This document shows positions 8,101-18,000 of a stretch of 64,000 bases of DNA, piece after piece. This DNA is from Nostoc edaphicum CCNP1411 (lineage in GTDB: Bacteria; Cyanobacteriota; Cyanobacteriia; Cyanobacteriales; Nostocaceae). The stretch is taken from positions 5,603,001 through 5,667,000 of the forward strand of contig NZ_CP054698.1 of the NCBI RefSeq assembly GCF_014023275.1, in the 5' to 3' direction. Each line of letters begins with the position of its first letter. The stretch's first letter is position 1. The position numbers and the translations under genes are program-made. The notes under the pieces were generated by a model. That model saw only the letters and a list, made by a program, of their open reading frames with translations, was not told where the DNA came from and made no database searches.

Positions 8101-9447
8101 TCACTTAAAAATCAAATCTAAGCGTTGCTGAGTTACTTTGAGTGAGTCTGCTGGCGAACTTTTACCCAACAATACAGATTCAATTGCTCGACCTACACTG
8201 TCAGAAATCCGATTGTAACCAGGAAATATCGGACGCGATCGCCCATATTTAGCTTGATCTAAAAATACCTTTACCTGTGGTATTTCATTTACAAAATCCT
8301 GATATTTTGAACTTTGACGAGACTTCAAATTCACTGGTAAATAGCCAGTTTCCAATGCTAATTCTGTCTGAAATTCTTCACTCAAAGCATATTCGACAAA
8401 CTTAAAGGCTGCTCTTTCGCGTTCTGGCGTGGTTTTGAAAAAGAAAAGATTCTCACCGCCAATAACAGTAGCAGGTTTTTCTCCAACCGGAATTGGAAAA
8501 ACATCAAAATCGACACCAGTTTCTTGAAATTGCCCCAGAGTCCAAGGGCCATTTAATTGCATTGCGACTCTACCAGTCAGCAAGTCATCCGTCTCATAAC
8601 CCCGTTCTGGACCAGATAAAATAGCGGAACCGTCCGTAATTAAATTACGCCAGAATTGCAAAGCTGCGATCGCTCCTTGATTCTCTTGCAAATCTACTGC
8701 TGCCGCATTCTGTGAATCACCACTCACCAACTCACCGCCACCACTCCACATAAATGGTAGCCAGGTGAACACTGTAAATTCTCCCTTTCCCAATGGCAGA
8801 AACATTCCATATTGATCAGTTCGTCCATCACCATTGGTATCACGAGTTAATTTCCTCGCAACTTGTCCAAACTCCTGCCAAGTGCGGGGTAATTCAGTAA
8901 TCCCCGCTGCCTTAAACAAACTCGGACGGTAAAAAATACCAACATTATTCGTAGCAAAGGGCACAGACCAAATATTACCGTTGTATTTCATCGATTCATA
9001 CAAAGCAGGGTCAATTTCGGCTTTAATTGAAGATTTTTCGAGCATTTCATCCAAAGGTAAAATTGCGTCGAGTTCCACCAATTGACCTGCGATCGTCGGG
9101 TTATACCACAACAAATCTGGGGGTGCATTTCCTACCACCGCCGCTAAAATCTTGGGCGTTTGCTGATCCTGTTGCCCAACATAAAGTGACTCAACTTGAA
9201 TATCTGGATGGGATTGATTGAATTTGTCTACCAGCTTTTGCAGTACATCCCGATTTGGCGGCGGATTTACACCTTGCCACAGGGTTAAATGAATTATTTT
9301 ATCTTCCTTAACACCAGGTAGAATACTTTGACATCCAACTAAAGCTACTATGCCCACTAATAATACAAGGAGTAAGCTCCTAAAATAGTGTGACACTTTC
9401 TTACTTTTTCGCTTGGCATGGCGAGGAGGGTAAAAAAAATCGTGCAT
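8101..9447 (-). CDS. ABC-transporter sugar-binding lipoprotein (family 1 extracellular binding protein)
   Basis: A 448-residue periplasmic binding protein. Residues 22-38 are a hydrophobic export segment ending in the lipobox LVGC (Cys39), so it is predicted to be lipid-anchored in the plasma membrane. The mature part shows the family 1 layout: HLTLWQGVNPPP, LVDKFNQSHPDIQV, APPDLLWYNP, the central GRVAMQLNGPWTLGQF and the C-terminal YALSEEFQ. Such proteins deliver sugars or glycerol phosphate to ABC permeases. No permease or ATPase gene lies beside it, so its partner is encoded elsewhere. The ligand cannot be deduced. Confidence 0.88.
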   Translation of the reverse strand: MHDFFYPPRHAKRKSKKVSHYFRSLLLVLLVGIVALVGCQSILPGVKEDKIIHLTLWQGVNPPPNRDVLQKLVDKFNQSHPDIQVESLYVGQQDQQTPKILAAVVGNAPPDLLWYNPTIAGQLVELDAILPLDEMLEKSSIKAEIDPALYESMKYNGNIWSVPFATNNVGIFYRPSLFKAAGITELPRTWQEFGQVARKLTRDTNGDGRTDQYGMFLPLGKGEFTVFTWLPFMWSGGGELVSGDSQNAAAVDLQENQGAIAALQFWRNLITDGSAILSGPERGYETDDLLTGRVAMQLNGPWTLGQFQETGVDFDVFPIPVGEKPATVIGGENLFFFKTTPERERAAFKFVEYALSEEFQTELALETGYLPVNLKSRQSSKYQDFVNEIPQVKVFLDQAKYGRSRPIFPGYNRISDSVGRAIESVLLGKSSPADSLKVTQQRLDLIFK

Positions 9448-9619
9448 GATATTAATTAAATTGGGTATTGGGCAAAACAGTTTTGAGTACTGAGTAAAGA
9501 AGTGAGACTACTCACTCAGCACTACTACTTCCCGACTCCCTTTTAGCAAATGCACCTTTGCATCGGGGCAAAAGCTAGGTATATCCTAAACTTGAATAGA
9601 GTTTTGATAATTTCAGATT

Positions 9620-10378
9620 ATGGCAGGACACAGTAAATGGGCAAATATTAAGCGCCAGAAGGCCGTAGTAGATGCAAAAAAGGGAAAAACCTTCACTCAG
9701 TTATCCAGAGCGATTATCGTTGCTGCTAGAAGCGGTGTACCAGATCCGGCGCTGAATTTTCAACTCCGGACGGCAATTGACAAGGCAAAAGCAGCGAGTA
9801 TCCCTAATGATAATATTGAACGAGCGATCGCTAAAGGTGCGGGCAATTTTGGCGGCGATAGTGCTACCTTTGAAGCAATTCGCTATGAAGGTTATGGCCC
9901 TGGTGGTGTGGCGATTTTAATCGAAGCTCTCACAGATAATCGTAATCGTACTGCTGCTGACTTGCGTGTAGCCTTTAGTAAAAATGGTGGCAATCTTGGT
10001 GAAACAGGTTGTGTTAGCTGGATGTTTGACCAAAAAGGCGTTTGTCTAGTGCAGGGTGTAGTTGACGAAGAACAGCTTTTAGAAGCATCCCTCGAAGGTG
10101 GTGCCCAGTCTTATGAGATGAATGAAGATGAGATGGCTGAGGTATTTACTGACATTGCAAATTTAGAAACCCTTAGCCAGACACTCAAAAACCAAGGCAT
10201 TAAGGTAATTGATGCCGAATTGCGCTGGATTCCTAGTAATAGTGTAGAAGTTACTGATCCCGATCAGGCGCGATCGCTTTTCAAGTTAATTGACACTCTA
10301 GAAGGCTTGGATGACGTGCAAAATGTCACAGCTAACTTTGAAATAACAGAAGAATTGATGGCTCTCAGCATTTTTTAA
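9620..10378 (+). CDS. yebC: YebC/PmpR-family protein
   Basis: A full-length 252-residue YebC-family protein. It opens MAGHSKWANIKRQKAVVDAKKG in three recognisable blocks and carries the family hallmarks IPNDNIERAIAKG, YEGYGPGG and FSKNGGNLGETGCVSWMF. Members act as DNA-binding regulators or, as reported for some, help ribosomes translate proline-rich stretches; which applies here cannot be told. It is monocistronic with no strong Shine-Dalgarno before the ATG. Directly after the stop lies a decayed duplicate of its own last 24 codons. Confidence 0.95.
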   Translation: MAGHSKWANIKRQKAVVDAKKGKTFTQLSRAIIVAARSGVPDPALNFQLRTAIDKAKAASIPNDNIERAIAKGAGNFGGDSATFEAIRYEGYGPGGVAILIEALTDNRNRTAADLRVAFSKNGGNLGETGCVSWMFDQKGVCLVQGVVDEEQLLEASLEGGAQSYEMNEDEMAEVFTDIANLETLSQTLKNQGIKVIDAELRWIPSNSVEVTDPDQARSLFKLIDTLEGLDDVQNVTANFEITEELMALSIF

Positions 10379-10417
10379 TCAAAAATCATGTCGGCATCAT
10401 ACCCAAATTGTAGTTAT

Positions 10418-10489
10418 TTGGATGATGTCAAAAATGTGACATCTAACTTTGAAATGTCAGCAAGTATTATGGTTGTGGGGATTTTTTAG
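10418..10489 (+). pseudogene. Decayed tandem copy of the yebC 3' end
   Basis: Twenty-four codons from 10418 read LDDVKNVTSNFEMSASIMVV, then GIF and a stop. The true C-terminus of yebC reads LDDVQNVTANFEITEELMAL, then SIF and a stop. Thirteen of 23 residues agree, with the same length and stop position. The stop is 111 bp after the yebC stop. No start codon or upstream continuation in this frame is convincing, so it is a partial duplication now drifting. Confidence 0.8.
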
Positions 10490-10774
10490 CCAAGTATTCC
10501 CCGTAACCTCTATATTTTACTGATGTAAAAATAAAACTCATAAATAGTTACTATTAATCGCAAAAGTTTCTAGTAGCTCTGCAATAAAGTTTAGTATTAG
10601 CTTCTCTGAAATCAAAATGTATTATTAAATAAAACTAAAAAAAATGGTTCTACCATACCTCTTATGCAAAATGGTGTTCAAGTGTTATAAAAGGAACTTT
10701 TTGTAGACCTTTCACTTGGATTAATGAGCATAAAGAAAGTTAGTAGAACCCAAAAACCTTACTACAAACCGTCG
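10490..10774. other. AT-rich spacer between convergent genes
   Basis: Nothing coding recognised between the yebC remnant and the end of the minus-strand PEP-CTERM gene. No clear terminator stem is seen. Confidence 0.4.
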
Positions 10775-11467
10775 TTAATTCCCAATATTTAACTGTTTAC
10801 GCTTACGGGTGGAAATCATACCGAATGCACCCATTGCTAAAAGACCAAGTACAGAAGCAGGTTCAGGAACTGTTTGGAAACCTTCTGGTGGTTTCTCTGC
10901 AAAGTAAACTTCATCCAAAAAGTTCCCTATTGTGGGATTACCACCAGCAGCAGCTACTGAGTCAAACTGCCAGCGTGTTGTACCACCAGTGGCAACGGTT
11001 GTGCCCTGATACTCTACCCAAGCTGTGTTATCAGTGTTGTATATTTGACTGAAGAGGGTTGAATTAGTCGCAAGGTCGATAATAGACAAGCGCATCGTAT
11101 CTACACCTTGACGACCTCGATGGAAAAACCGCCAAAACATAGTTGAACCAGATGTAGTCTCTACATCTTGATATAAGGTAGATATTTGATTAGCATTGAG
11201 TTCAGCATATTGATCTGTGCCTAATGCTCCACCGTGGAACAATCTAGGAGTTTGAATTTCAATTTTATTATCTGTAGCTGTAGTCTCCCACCCAGGAATG
11301 AGAGATTCGTCGATCGATGCCCATGACTGGTTACTAGGGACAAGAGTCTGCTCAAAACCACCATTAATTAAACCTGAAGCGTGAGCCTCTTGTCCATTTC
11401 CGACAATACCCAAAGATAGAGCTACAGATCCAATAGTTACAACAGCCAGTTTGCTAATACTTTTCAT
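10775..11467 (-). CDS. PEP-CTERM exported protein
   Basis: A 230-residue protein with a signal peptide (residues 1-31, cleavage near EAHAS). A jelly-roll-like beta-rich body begins GLINGGFEQTLVPSNQSW. The C-terminal sorting signal is VPEPASVLGLLAMGAFG followed by the basic tail TRKRKQ. The body, with GWETTATDNKIEIQ and later FLDEVYFAEK, resembles carbohydrate-binding-type domains of proteins annotated only as PEP-CTERM proteins. It is probably exported and processed by the exosortase. Function is unknown. Confidence 0.88.
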   Translation of the reverse strand: MKSISKLAVVTIGSVALSLGIVGNGQEAHASGLINGGFEQTLVPSNQSWASIDESLIPGWETTATDNKIEIQTPRLFHGGALGTDQYAELNANQISTLYQDVETTSGSTMFWRFFHRGRQGVDTMRLSIIDLATNSTLFSQIYNTDNTAWVEYQGTTVATGGTTRWQFDSVAAAGGNPTIGNFLDEVYFAEKPPEGFQTVPEPASVLGLLAMGAFGMISTRKRKQLNIGN

Positions 11468-11727
11468 GTTTACCGGTGTATGAGTGTTTTGATACTTCTC
11501 AAATATAAGTTTCAGTACTCAATGTTTGGGTTAAGACACAGTAAAATAACAGTCAAAACATATAAAGTTAGTATTTTATTTAACATCGAAAATCTAATAT
11601 TGTCTGCGTATTATTACTGAGTGTACTTTTGGATGCTTGCTGGCAAGGTGACTCAGATATTTATATATCCGGCTTGAAGGAGGTAGGAGGAGCTTTTTCA
11701 AAATTATTTAGAGTCAAATTTTTCCAT

Positions 11728-11763
11728 AGAAAAGGCTCAAGCATTTCTGCCTGAGCCTTTTCT
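11728..11763 (-). terminator. Terminator of the RRM-protein gene
   Basis: A perfect 12-bp stem, AGAAAAGGCTCA/TGAGCCTTTTCT, with a 12-nt loop lies 33 bp after the stop of the minus-strand RRM gene. A U-rich stretch follows on the minus strand. Confidence 0.75.
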
Positions 11764-11795
11764 AGATTCAATTAAGTTACTTTCGTCTATTGACC

Positions 11796-12116
11796 TTAGT
11801 AGCGGTTACGGTTGTAGCCGCCGCCACCACCGCCACGGTTACCACCACCGAAGGAACCACCACCACTTCTGTCTTCTCTGGGCTTGGCTTTATTTACTTT
11901 GAGGTCACGACCAAGCCATTCAGCACCATCAAGAGCTTCAATAGCTTTCGTTTCTTCATCTTCTGAACTCATTTCCACGAAAGCAAAGCCGCGTAAACGA
12001 CCTGTTTCACGGTCAGTAGGTAGTTGAACACGCTTTACAGCACCATATTCTGCAAATACAGCACTTAGCGCATCTTGTGTAACATCATAGGAGAGGTTAC
12101 CAACGTAAATTGACAT
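11796..12116 (-). CDS. rbp: Glycine-rich RNA-binding protein (cyanobacterial Rbp, RRM)
   Basis: A 106-residue protein made of one RRM (residues 1-80) and a glycine-rich tail (GGGSFGGGNRGGGGGGYN). RNP2 is IYVGNL (3-8) and RNP1 is RGFAFVEM (42-49), both with the aromatic residues that stack on RNA. This is the cyanobacterial Rbp family, several members of which are induced by cold and bind mRNA. Here about 230 bp of non-coding sequence upstream may carry a long 5' UTR. A strong terminator follows, so it is monocistronic. Which numbered rbp paralogue it is cannot be told. Confidence 0.93.
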   Translation of the reverse strand: MSIYVGNLSYDVTQDALSAVFAEYGAVKRVQLPTDRETGRLRGFAFVEMSSEDEETKAIEALDGAEWLGRDLKVNKAKPREDRSGGGSFGGGNRGGGGGGYNRNRY

Positions 12117-12347
12117 TAAATGTCTCCAAAATCATAAGTTTGTAGAGATTTAGATTTCGGAGAGAAGTCTGTAATACCAAAAGGAAAAAGCCTGTCAATA
12201 CTAAAAACAAACACTGTCGCCGAATTAATTCTCATTTCACTTCCCATGATGACATGGCAACTCACTTTCTGGGGAAATTTTTGAAAAACTGTTATAAAAA
12301 GTTATATAAAGTTGCTAGGCTATAGCGAACCGCATCGATGATATAAA

Positions 12348-12890
12348 CTAACTCTCCACTCTCTTTTCTAAATACTGACCAATCATCAACTGCTCACCAG
12401 CACGGGAGATAATGGTTTGTCTGGTGCGGTATTTGCTGCCAATTAGCTTTAACTCTTCCTCAAACACTGAACCGTTGTATTCAGTTCGTAAACACAGTGT
12501 TTTCGGGTTGGAGAAATAATACTGGGCGGTGACTGGTTTGGATATGGCAAAACCGCGATCGCGATACAAAATGTTTCCCACAACCCCAAATATCGTCGAA
12601 CCTTGCGACTCTTTTCTTGCTTTCAGTAGATCCGTACTTTCCCATGTAACTGCTGCACCACAGATCAAACTTCCTGTGTCAGCCAAATCGTGCATCTGAG
12701 CTAGCTTTTGCAATTCATCACTGCCCGGCTCAAGAAAATTGATCGTAACTATACTCTCCATTTCCTTGGTTTCTCCTTCAGGTAGGGTGTAGTAGCGCCG
12801 TTGCGATCGCCAATTACCCGCTGATTCTTGGAAAAATTCGGAAATCTGGGATTCGTCAGCAGTTTGTGCAATTTTTAACAGAGATGTCAC
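12348..12890 (-). CDS. CpcS/CpeS-family phycobiliprotein lyase
   Basis: A 180-residue protein of the CpcS/CpeS/CpcU lyase family, which attaches phycocyanobilin-type chromophores to a cysteine of phycobiliprotein subunits. The N-terminal block ISEFFQESAGNWRSQRRYYTL is the family signature. The beta-rich remainder (SIVTINFLEPG, TWES, LRTEYNGSVFEEELKLIGSKYRTRQTI, in separate strands) fits the lipocalin-like barrel that holds the bilin. No phycobiliprotein gene is adjacent, so the specific substrate subunit is open, and the gene could be CpcS, CpcU or a CpeS homologue. It has a long non-coding region upstream. Confidence 0.88.
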   Translation of the reverse strand: MTSLLKIAQTADESQISEFFQESAGNWRSQRRYYTLPEGETKEMESIVTINFLEPGSDELQKLAQMHDLADTGSLICGAAVTWESTDLLKARKESQGSTIFGVVGNILYRDRGFAISKPVTAQYYFSNPKTLCLRTEYNGSVFEEELKLIGSKYRTRQTIISRAGEQLMIGQYLEKRVES

Positions 12891-13485
12891 GTCTTACCTT
12901 CCTCACCTAATCCAAATATATTTCTGGCAAAAGTTAATTCTTGCTGTTGTTGCCATAACACTGATTGCCCTGTCTCTTGCCATCTTACGCAAGGGGGTAA
13001 GAAAAAATAGTGTTTGCCATTACATTATAGACATAAAAAGCAATAAATCTTTAATATTTTTAACAATTAAAATACAGTAAATACATGAAGTTGCGGTAGA
13101 ATGCAGTTCAATACTGTCAGTACTGAATATATAAAAACAAGAGTAATCATTTTTTAACACTGCCCATTATGTTAGGATGTGAAACTTTTTGGCTCATATC
13201 TTTAGAAAAAGCCAGATTTAGCCTATGGGTAGATTCCAGAAAAATGACAAATATTTATACTAAGTTTATAATTTGTTAACTGCAAGAAGATTATCTACCT
13301 CTGCGTCAGAAGTAGAGCGGTGAGAAGTTTTGGACTTTTGTGGGAAAACAGTAGTTTTTGATGCAAAAAATTACTGTCAGACAGCTTATTCATTCTCGCC
13401 GTTTTTTGTTAATGATATCTCTCAAAATTACTTGATTAAAACACGGCTGTTTAACCCCAAAAGCTCCCCAATAGGAGAAAAATAA
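12891..13485. other. Long divergent intergenic region
   Basis: About 595 bp separate the lyase gene (minus) from the RND operon (plus). The stretch is AT-rich and no gene is recognised. A short palindrome TCAGTACTGA lies in the first third, and a good ribosome-binding site (AGGAG) lies just before 13486. It should contain the promoters for both directions. Confidence 0.45.
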
Positions 13486-15015
13486 ATGATTTTGGACACA
13501 AATAAGCCGCACAAACAGGTGAAAATGACAGATCCAGTAGTCGCTAAAAAGCTAATTAATATCCAGTTAGATTCAGTTGTGAAGACTGAGGTAGCGATCG
13601 CAGATTTAAAGAGTAGACTTCTTGCAAAAAGTACTTGTGTAATAAGTAGGAAAGGTAAAGAGGGAAATTATTCCCTTTCTTCCAATTCTGTAAGAAGTTT
13701 ATTAATTCCCTGTTTGGTAGGTATAGGACTGCTGACGGCGAGTTGCGGATCACTGCCCAAGGAATCAGCCGAAGCACAATCTCAGCAACCTGGTAGTGGA
13801 GAACGTGGTGGTGGAACGCCTGTAGATGCGGCGATCGCTCGAACTGACTCCCTGCAAACACAACCAGAATATACAGGTAATACAACACCTTTTCGGATTG
13901 TATCAGTGCGATCGCAGGTAGAAGCCCGGTTGTTGGCTTTGAACTTAGATGTGGGCGATACGGTAAAGCTTGGGCAAAACGTCGGGCAGTTAGATGATGC
14001 CATCCTTTTGACCGAATTAAAGCAAGCAGAAGCAGAACTAGCAGCCCTCAAATCAGAAGTAGCTAGGGCAACTAATCAGGTCAGTAATGCCCGTGCAGAT
14101 GTTGAACGGGCGCGGCTAGAAGTGGTACAAGCTCAGTCAGACTCAAGACGGCAACAGGATCTATTCAAAGCTGGAGCGATCGCCCAACAATCAGCCGAAC
14201 AAGCACGTACCCAGGCGCAAACAGCCGCCCAGGCACTCCGGGCAGCCCAAGAACAAGTCCGTACAGAACAGCAAGCCGTCGCTGCTGCCCAAGGTAGAGT
14301 ACTTGCCCAACAAGCATTGGTTGCCCAAACCAAAGAGCGTAGGTCTTATGCTCGACTCACATCACCCATTACTGGCGTAGTCACAGAAAAGGTGACAGAA
14401 CCAGGCAACCTTCTGCAAGCAGGTAGCGAAGTTTTAAAAATTGGCGACTTTAACCGTGTCAAAGTTGTCGTGCAAGTTTCCGAATTAGAACTGGCACAAA
14501 TTCAGGTTGGGCAATCTGTACAAGTCCGCTTAGATGCCTTCCCCACCGAAACATTAATTGGCAGAGTTACGCGCATTTCCCCAGCTGCCGATGCCACATC
14601 TCGTTTGATACCTGTAGAGGTAGTGATTCCCAACAATCAAGGGAAGATTGGCAGCGGATTACTGGCGCGAGTCAATTTTGAAACTCAGACTCAACAGCGA
14701 GTAATAGTGCCACAAACAGCTATTCAAAAACAAGCCGGGGCAGCAAAAGGAGCAGGGACAGCGAAAAGAACTGGGGGAGAGCAAGAAAACCCATCTGGAA
14801 CGCTATTTGTAGTGAAAGACACGGATGGTAAGACGAAAGTAGCAGCACGTGCTGTCACTTTAGGAAAAAGGGTTGATGGCAAAGTTGAAATTCTATCTGG
14901 CTTACAAACCGGGGAGCGCTATGTTGTTCGCAGTGGTCAACCCCTAAAAGATGGAGCCTCTGTACGTTTATCAATTCTTTCCGAAACAGCAGAGTCATCC
15001 CCTAAGGGGAATTAA
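13486..15015 (+). CDS. RND efflux periplasmic adaptor (HlyD/AcrA type) lipoprotein
   Basis: The 509-residue membrane-fusion protein bridges the inner-membrane pump and an outer-membrane channel. A hydrophobic segment at 70-86 ends in a lipobox-like TASC (Cys87), so it is probably lipid-anchored. A lipoyl/barrel-sandwich half (VEARLLALNLDVGDTVKLG) comes next, then a long alpha-helical hairpin (about 180-310, rich in QA, EQ and AR heptads), the returning lipoyl half (YARLTSPITGVVTEKV) and a beta-barrel (VVVQVSELELAQIQVGQ). A 70-residue hydrophilic extension before the signal segment is unusual and raises the possibility of a later start. The pump gene follows 62 bp downstream. AGGAG lies before the ATG. 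Confidence 0.92.
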   Translation: MILDTNKPHKQVKMTDPVVAKKLINIQLDSVVKTEVAIADLKSRLLAKSTCVISRKGKEGNYSLSSNSVRSLLIPCLVGIGLLTASCGSLPKESAEAQSQQPGSGERGGGTPVDAAIARTDSLQTQPEYTGNTTPFRIVSVRSQVEARLLALNLDVGDTVKLGQNVGQLDDAILLTELKQAEAELAALKSEVARATNQVSNARADVERARLEVVQAQSDSRRQQDLFKAGAIAQQSAEQARTQAQTAAQALRAAQEQVRTEQQAVAAAQGRVLAQQALVAQTKERRSYARLTSPITGVVTEKVTEPGNLLQAGSEVLKIGDFNRVKVVVQVSELELAQIQVGQSVQVRLDAFPTETLIGRVTRISPAADATSRLIPVEVVIPNNQGKIGSGLLARVNFETQTQQRVIVPQTAIQKQAGAAKGAGTAKRTGGEQENPSGTLFVVKDTDGKTKVAARAVTLGKRVDGKVEILSGLQTGERYVVRSGQPLKDGASVRLSILSETAESSPKGN

Positions 15016-15077
15016 AAATTCAAAATGTTTTTTGAAATTTTTCATTTTGCCTTTTTAATTGGAGCGCAGCGACAGTA

Positions 15078-18000
15078 ATGCAGCAAGTAAAAAACGACGG
15101 CGGATTTAGTATCAGTGCTATATCAATCCGCCAACACATCGGCACACTCATGCTCACCCTCGCAGTGATAGTGTTGGGTGTCTTTTTTGTCGTCAAATTA
15201 CCCGTGGATTTACTACCATCAATTACCTATCCTCGGATTGGTGTGCGAATACAAGCACCTGGAGTTTCCCCAGAGGTAGCAGTTGATGAAGTTACAAGAC
15301 CCCTAGAAGAAGCCTTTGCGGCTACCGAGGGTGTAGTACAGATTTTTTCCCAAACTCGTGAGGGACAGATAAATTTGGATCTGTTCTTTCAACCAGGTGG
15401 CAATATTGACCAAGCTTTAAACGATGCCACAGCTGCTTTTAACAGAGCTAGAAGCACATTACCAGACGCCATCGAAGAACCACGCTTATTTAAAGTCGAT
15501 CCTTCCCAATTGCCAGTTTACGAATTGGCATTAACTTCGCCCTCCCTAGAAGGCGTTGATTTGCGCGTTTTTGCCGAAGAAGAACTAGCCCGCGAACTGA
15601 GTGTTGTATCCGGAGTCGCAGGGGTAGATATATCGGGAGGAGTTCAAGAAGAAGTTAGGGTAAATATTGATTTAGATCGGTTGCAAGCTTTGGGTGTCGG
15701 TTTGACCGATGTCTTAGATGAACTCAGAGATCGCAACATAGATATTTCTGGCGGTCGGATTTTAGGGCAGAATTCTGAACCATTAACCCGTACCGTTGGG
15801 CGGTTTCAAAATGCCAATGAAATCAGTAATCTTTCTTTTGAAGTCTCTTCCCCTTCTTCCCCAGTCACCAGTACCCAGTCCCCACTCGCCAGTACCCAAT
15901 CCCCAGTCCCCAACCGCCGCGTCTATTTGCGCGACTTTGCCGAAGTCATTGATGGCTCAGAACAACAACGGGTATACGTTCTACTCAACGGGGAAGAAGC
16001 TGTAAAAGTTAGCATCCAAAAACAGCCCGATGCTAACACCATCAATGTTGTCGAGGGTGTGAAAAAACGTTTAGAAGAACTCCGGCAATCTGGGGTAATT
16101 CCCGAAGGGACAATTCTTACACCCACCTTGGATGAATCACGGTTTATTAGCAATTCCATCTCGAATGTTACCAGCTCTGGGTTGATCGGCACTGCACTAG
16201 CTGCGATCGCAGTTCTCCTATTTCTTGGTTCTCTACGACAAACTTTCATTATCGTCCTAGCCATTCCCTTAGCAACCCTAGCTGCCATCATCTTGATGGG
16301 CCTATTTGGCTTATCTCTCAACGTTTTTAGTTTGGGTGGTCTAGCGTTAGGTGTGGGTATTGTGGTAGATAACTCCATCGTCATGTTGGAAAACATTGCC
16401 GAGGGGGCTGGGATGACTCCCGGTAAGGATAATAAAACCCGCTTGAATTCACAGCAACTAATTTATCAAGCAGAAAAAAGTAGCCAAGAAGTAGAATCAG
16501 CTTTAATTGCTTCTACTAGTACAAACTTGGTAGCAGTGTTACCGTTTTTGCTGATCGGCGGCTTTATCGCACTACTATTTAATGAGTTAATTCTCACCAT
16601 CACCTTTTCGGTTGCAGCTTCAATTTTGATTGCCGTAACCGTTGTGCCGATGCTTGCCTCTCGGATGTTGGCATGGAAGTTTTCTAGCCGTTTGAGCGAA
16701 TTTTGGCTTTTGCAAAAGTTTAATAACCGCTTTGATGCTTCTACGAGAGGATACGGCAGTTTTTTAGCAGGGATATTACGCTGGCGGGTGGCTACGGTAG
16801 CGATCGCTATTATCGTTTTTGGCGGCGGCAGTTTGTGGATGGCACCGCAAATTCCCCAAGAAATTCTCCCCCGCATCAACACCGGACAAGCCAACTTAAA
16901 CGCCCAATTTCCTCCCGGTACACCTTTAGAAACCAACCAAAAAGTAATGGTTGCGGTGGATGAGATTATCCGCAAGCAGCCAGAAACAGAATATGTTTTC
17001 TCTACAATTGGTGGCTCCCTGTTTGGGAACACTACCAATGCTAATGCCCTACGAGCTTCCAGCAACATTACCCTGAAGACAGGTACTAATGTCCAAGCTT
17101 ATGTAGAAAGAGTTACCCAAGAGTTAAATAAGCTAAATTTAGCAGGAATTCGCCTGCGCCTTTCCCCTGGTCAAGTACGGGGTTTGATTCTCAGCAACTC
17201 TCCGATACGTGGTGCTGATGTTGACGTGATGCTTCAGGGAAATGACGTAAATAATTTAGAAGAAGCTGGTCGTCAGGTACTAGCAGCCTTGGAAGAACAA
17301 GCTACATTAGCGAGATTTCGTCCTGATGCAGACGATCGCCAACCAGAAATTCAGATTCTTCCTGATTGGGAGAGAGTTTCAGCTTTGGGTTTAACTACCA
17401 CACAAATTGGGGAAACAATTCAGACTGCTCTTGAAGGTAGCGTACCAACTCAGTTGCAACGCGGCAACCGTTTAGTCGATGTTCGCGTAAAGTTGAATGA
17501 AAAATCATTGCAAGCAGCTTCTCAGTTGCAGAGGTTGCCGTTGTTTGTCGATAACAATCGCCAAATTCGCTTGAGTGATGTTGCCAAAATTGCTGAAGCT
17601 CAAGCTCCAGGAGAAGTTCAGCGAATTAACCAGCGTCAGGTTTTCTTAATTGCTGGCAACTTAACTGAGGGAGCTAGCCTTAGTGACGCCCTAGAACAGG
17701 TCAGTACGATCATAGACAGTATAGATTTACCTGATGGCGTTAGTCTATTGCCTAGTTCAGCAGCTGAATCTAATCAGCAACTCCAAAGCTCACTACAACT
17801 ATTAGGTGGATTAGCTGCCTTTCTAGTCTTTGTGGTCATGGCGGTACAATACAATTCGCTCATTGACCCACTAGTAATTATGTTTACAATTCCGTTGGCA
17901 TTAGCTGGGGGGATTTTTGGACTTTACATCACCAAAACTGCCATTGGGGCGACAGTGATTGTCGGTGCGGTTTTGCTAGTGGGTATTGTGGTCAATAACG

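Noticed and set aside
15923..17068. Antisense open frames within the RND pump gene
   Set aside because: Long open frames opposite conserved membrane-protein genes are common by codon bias. They show no start signals or domains.
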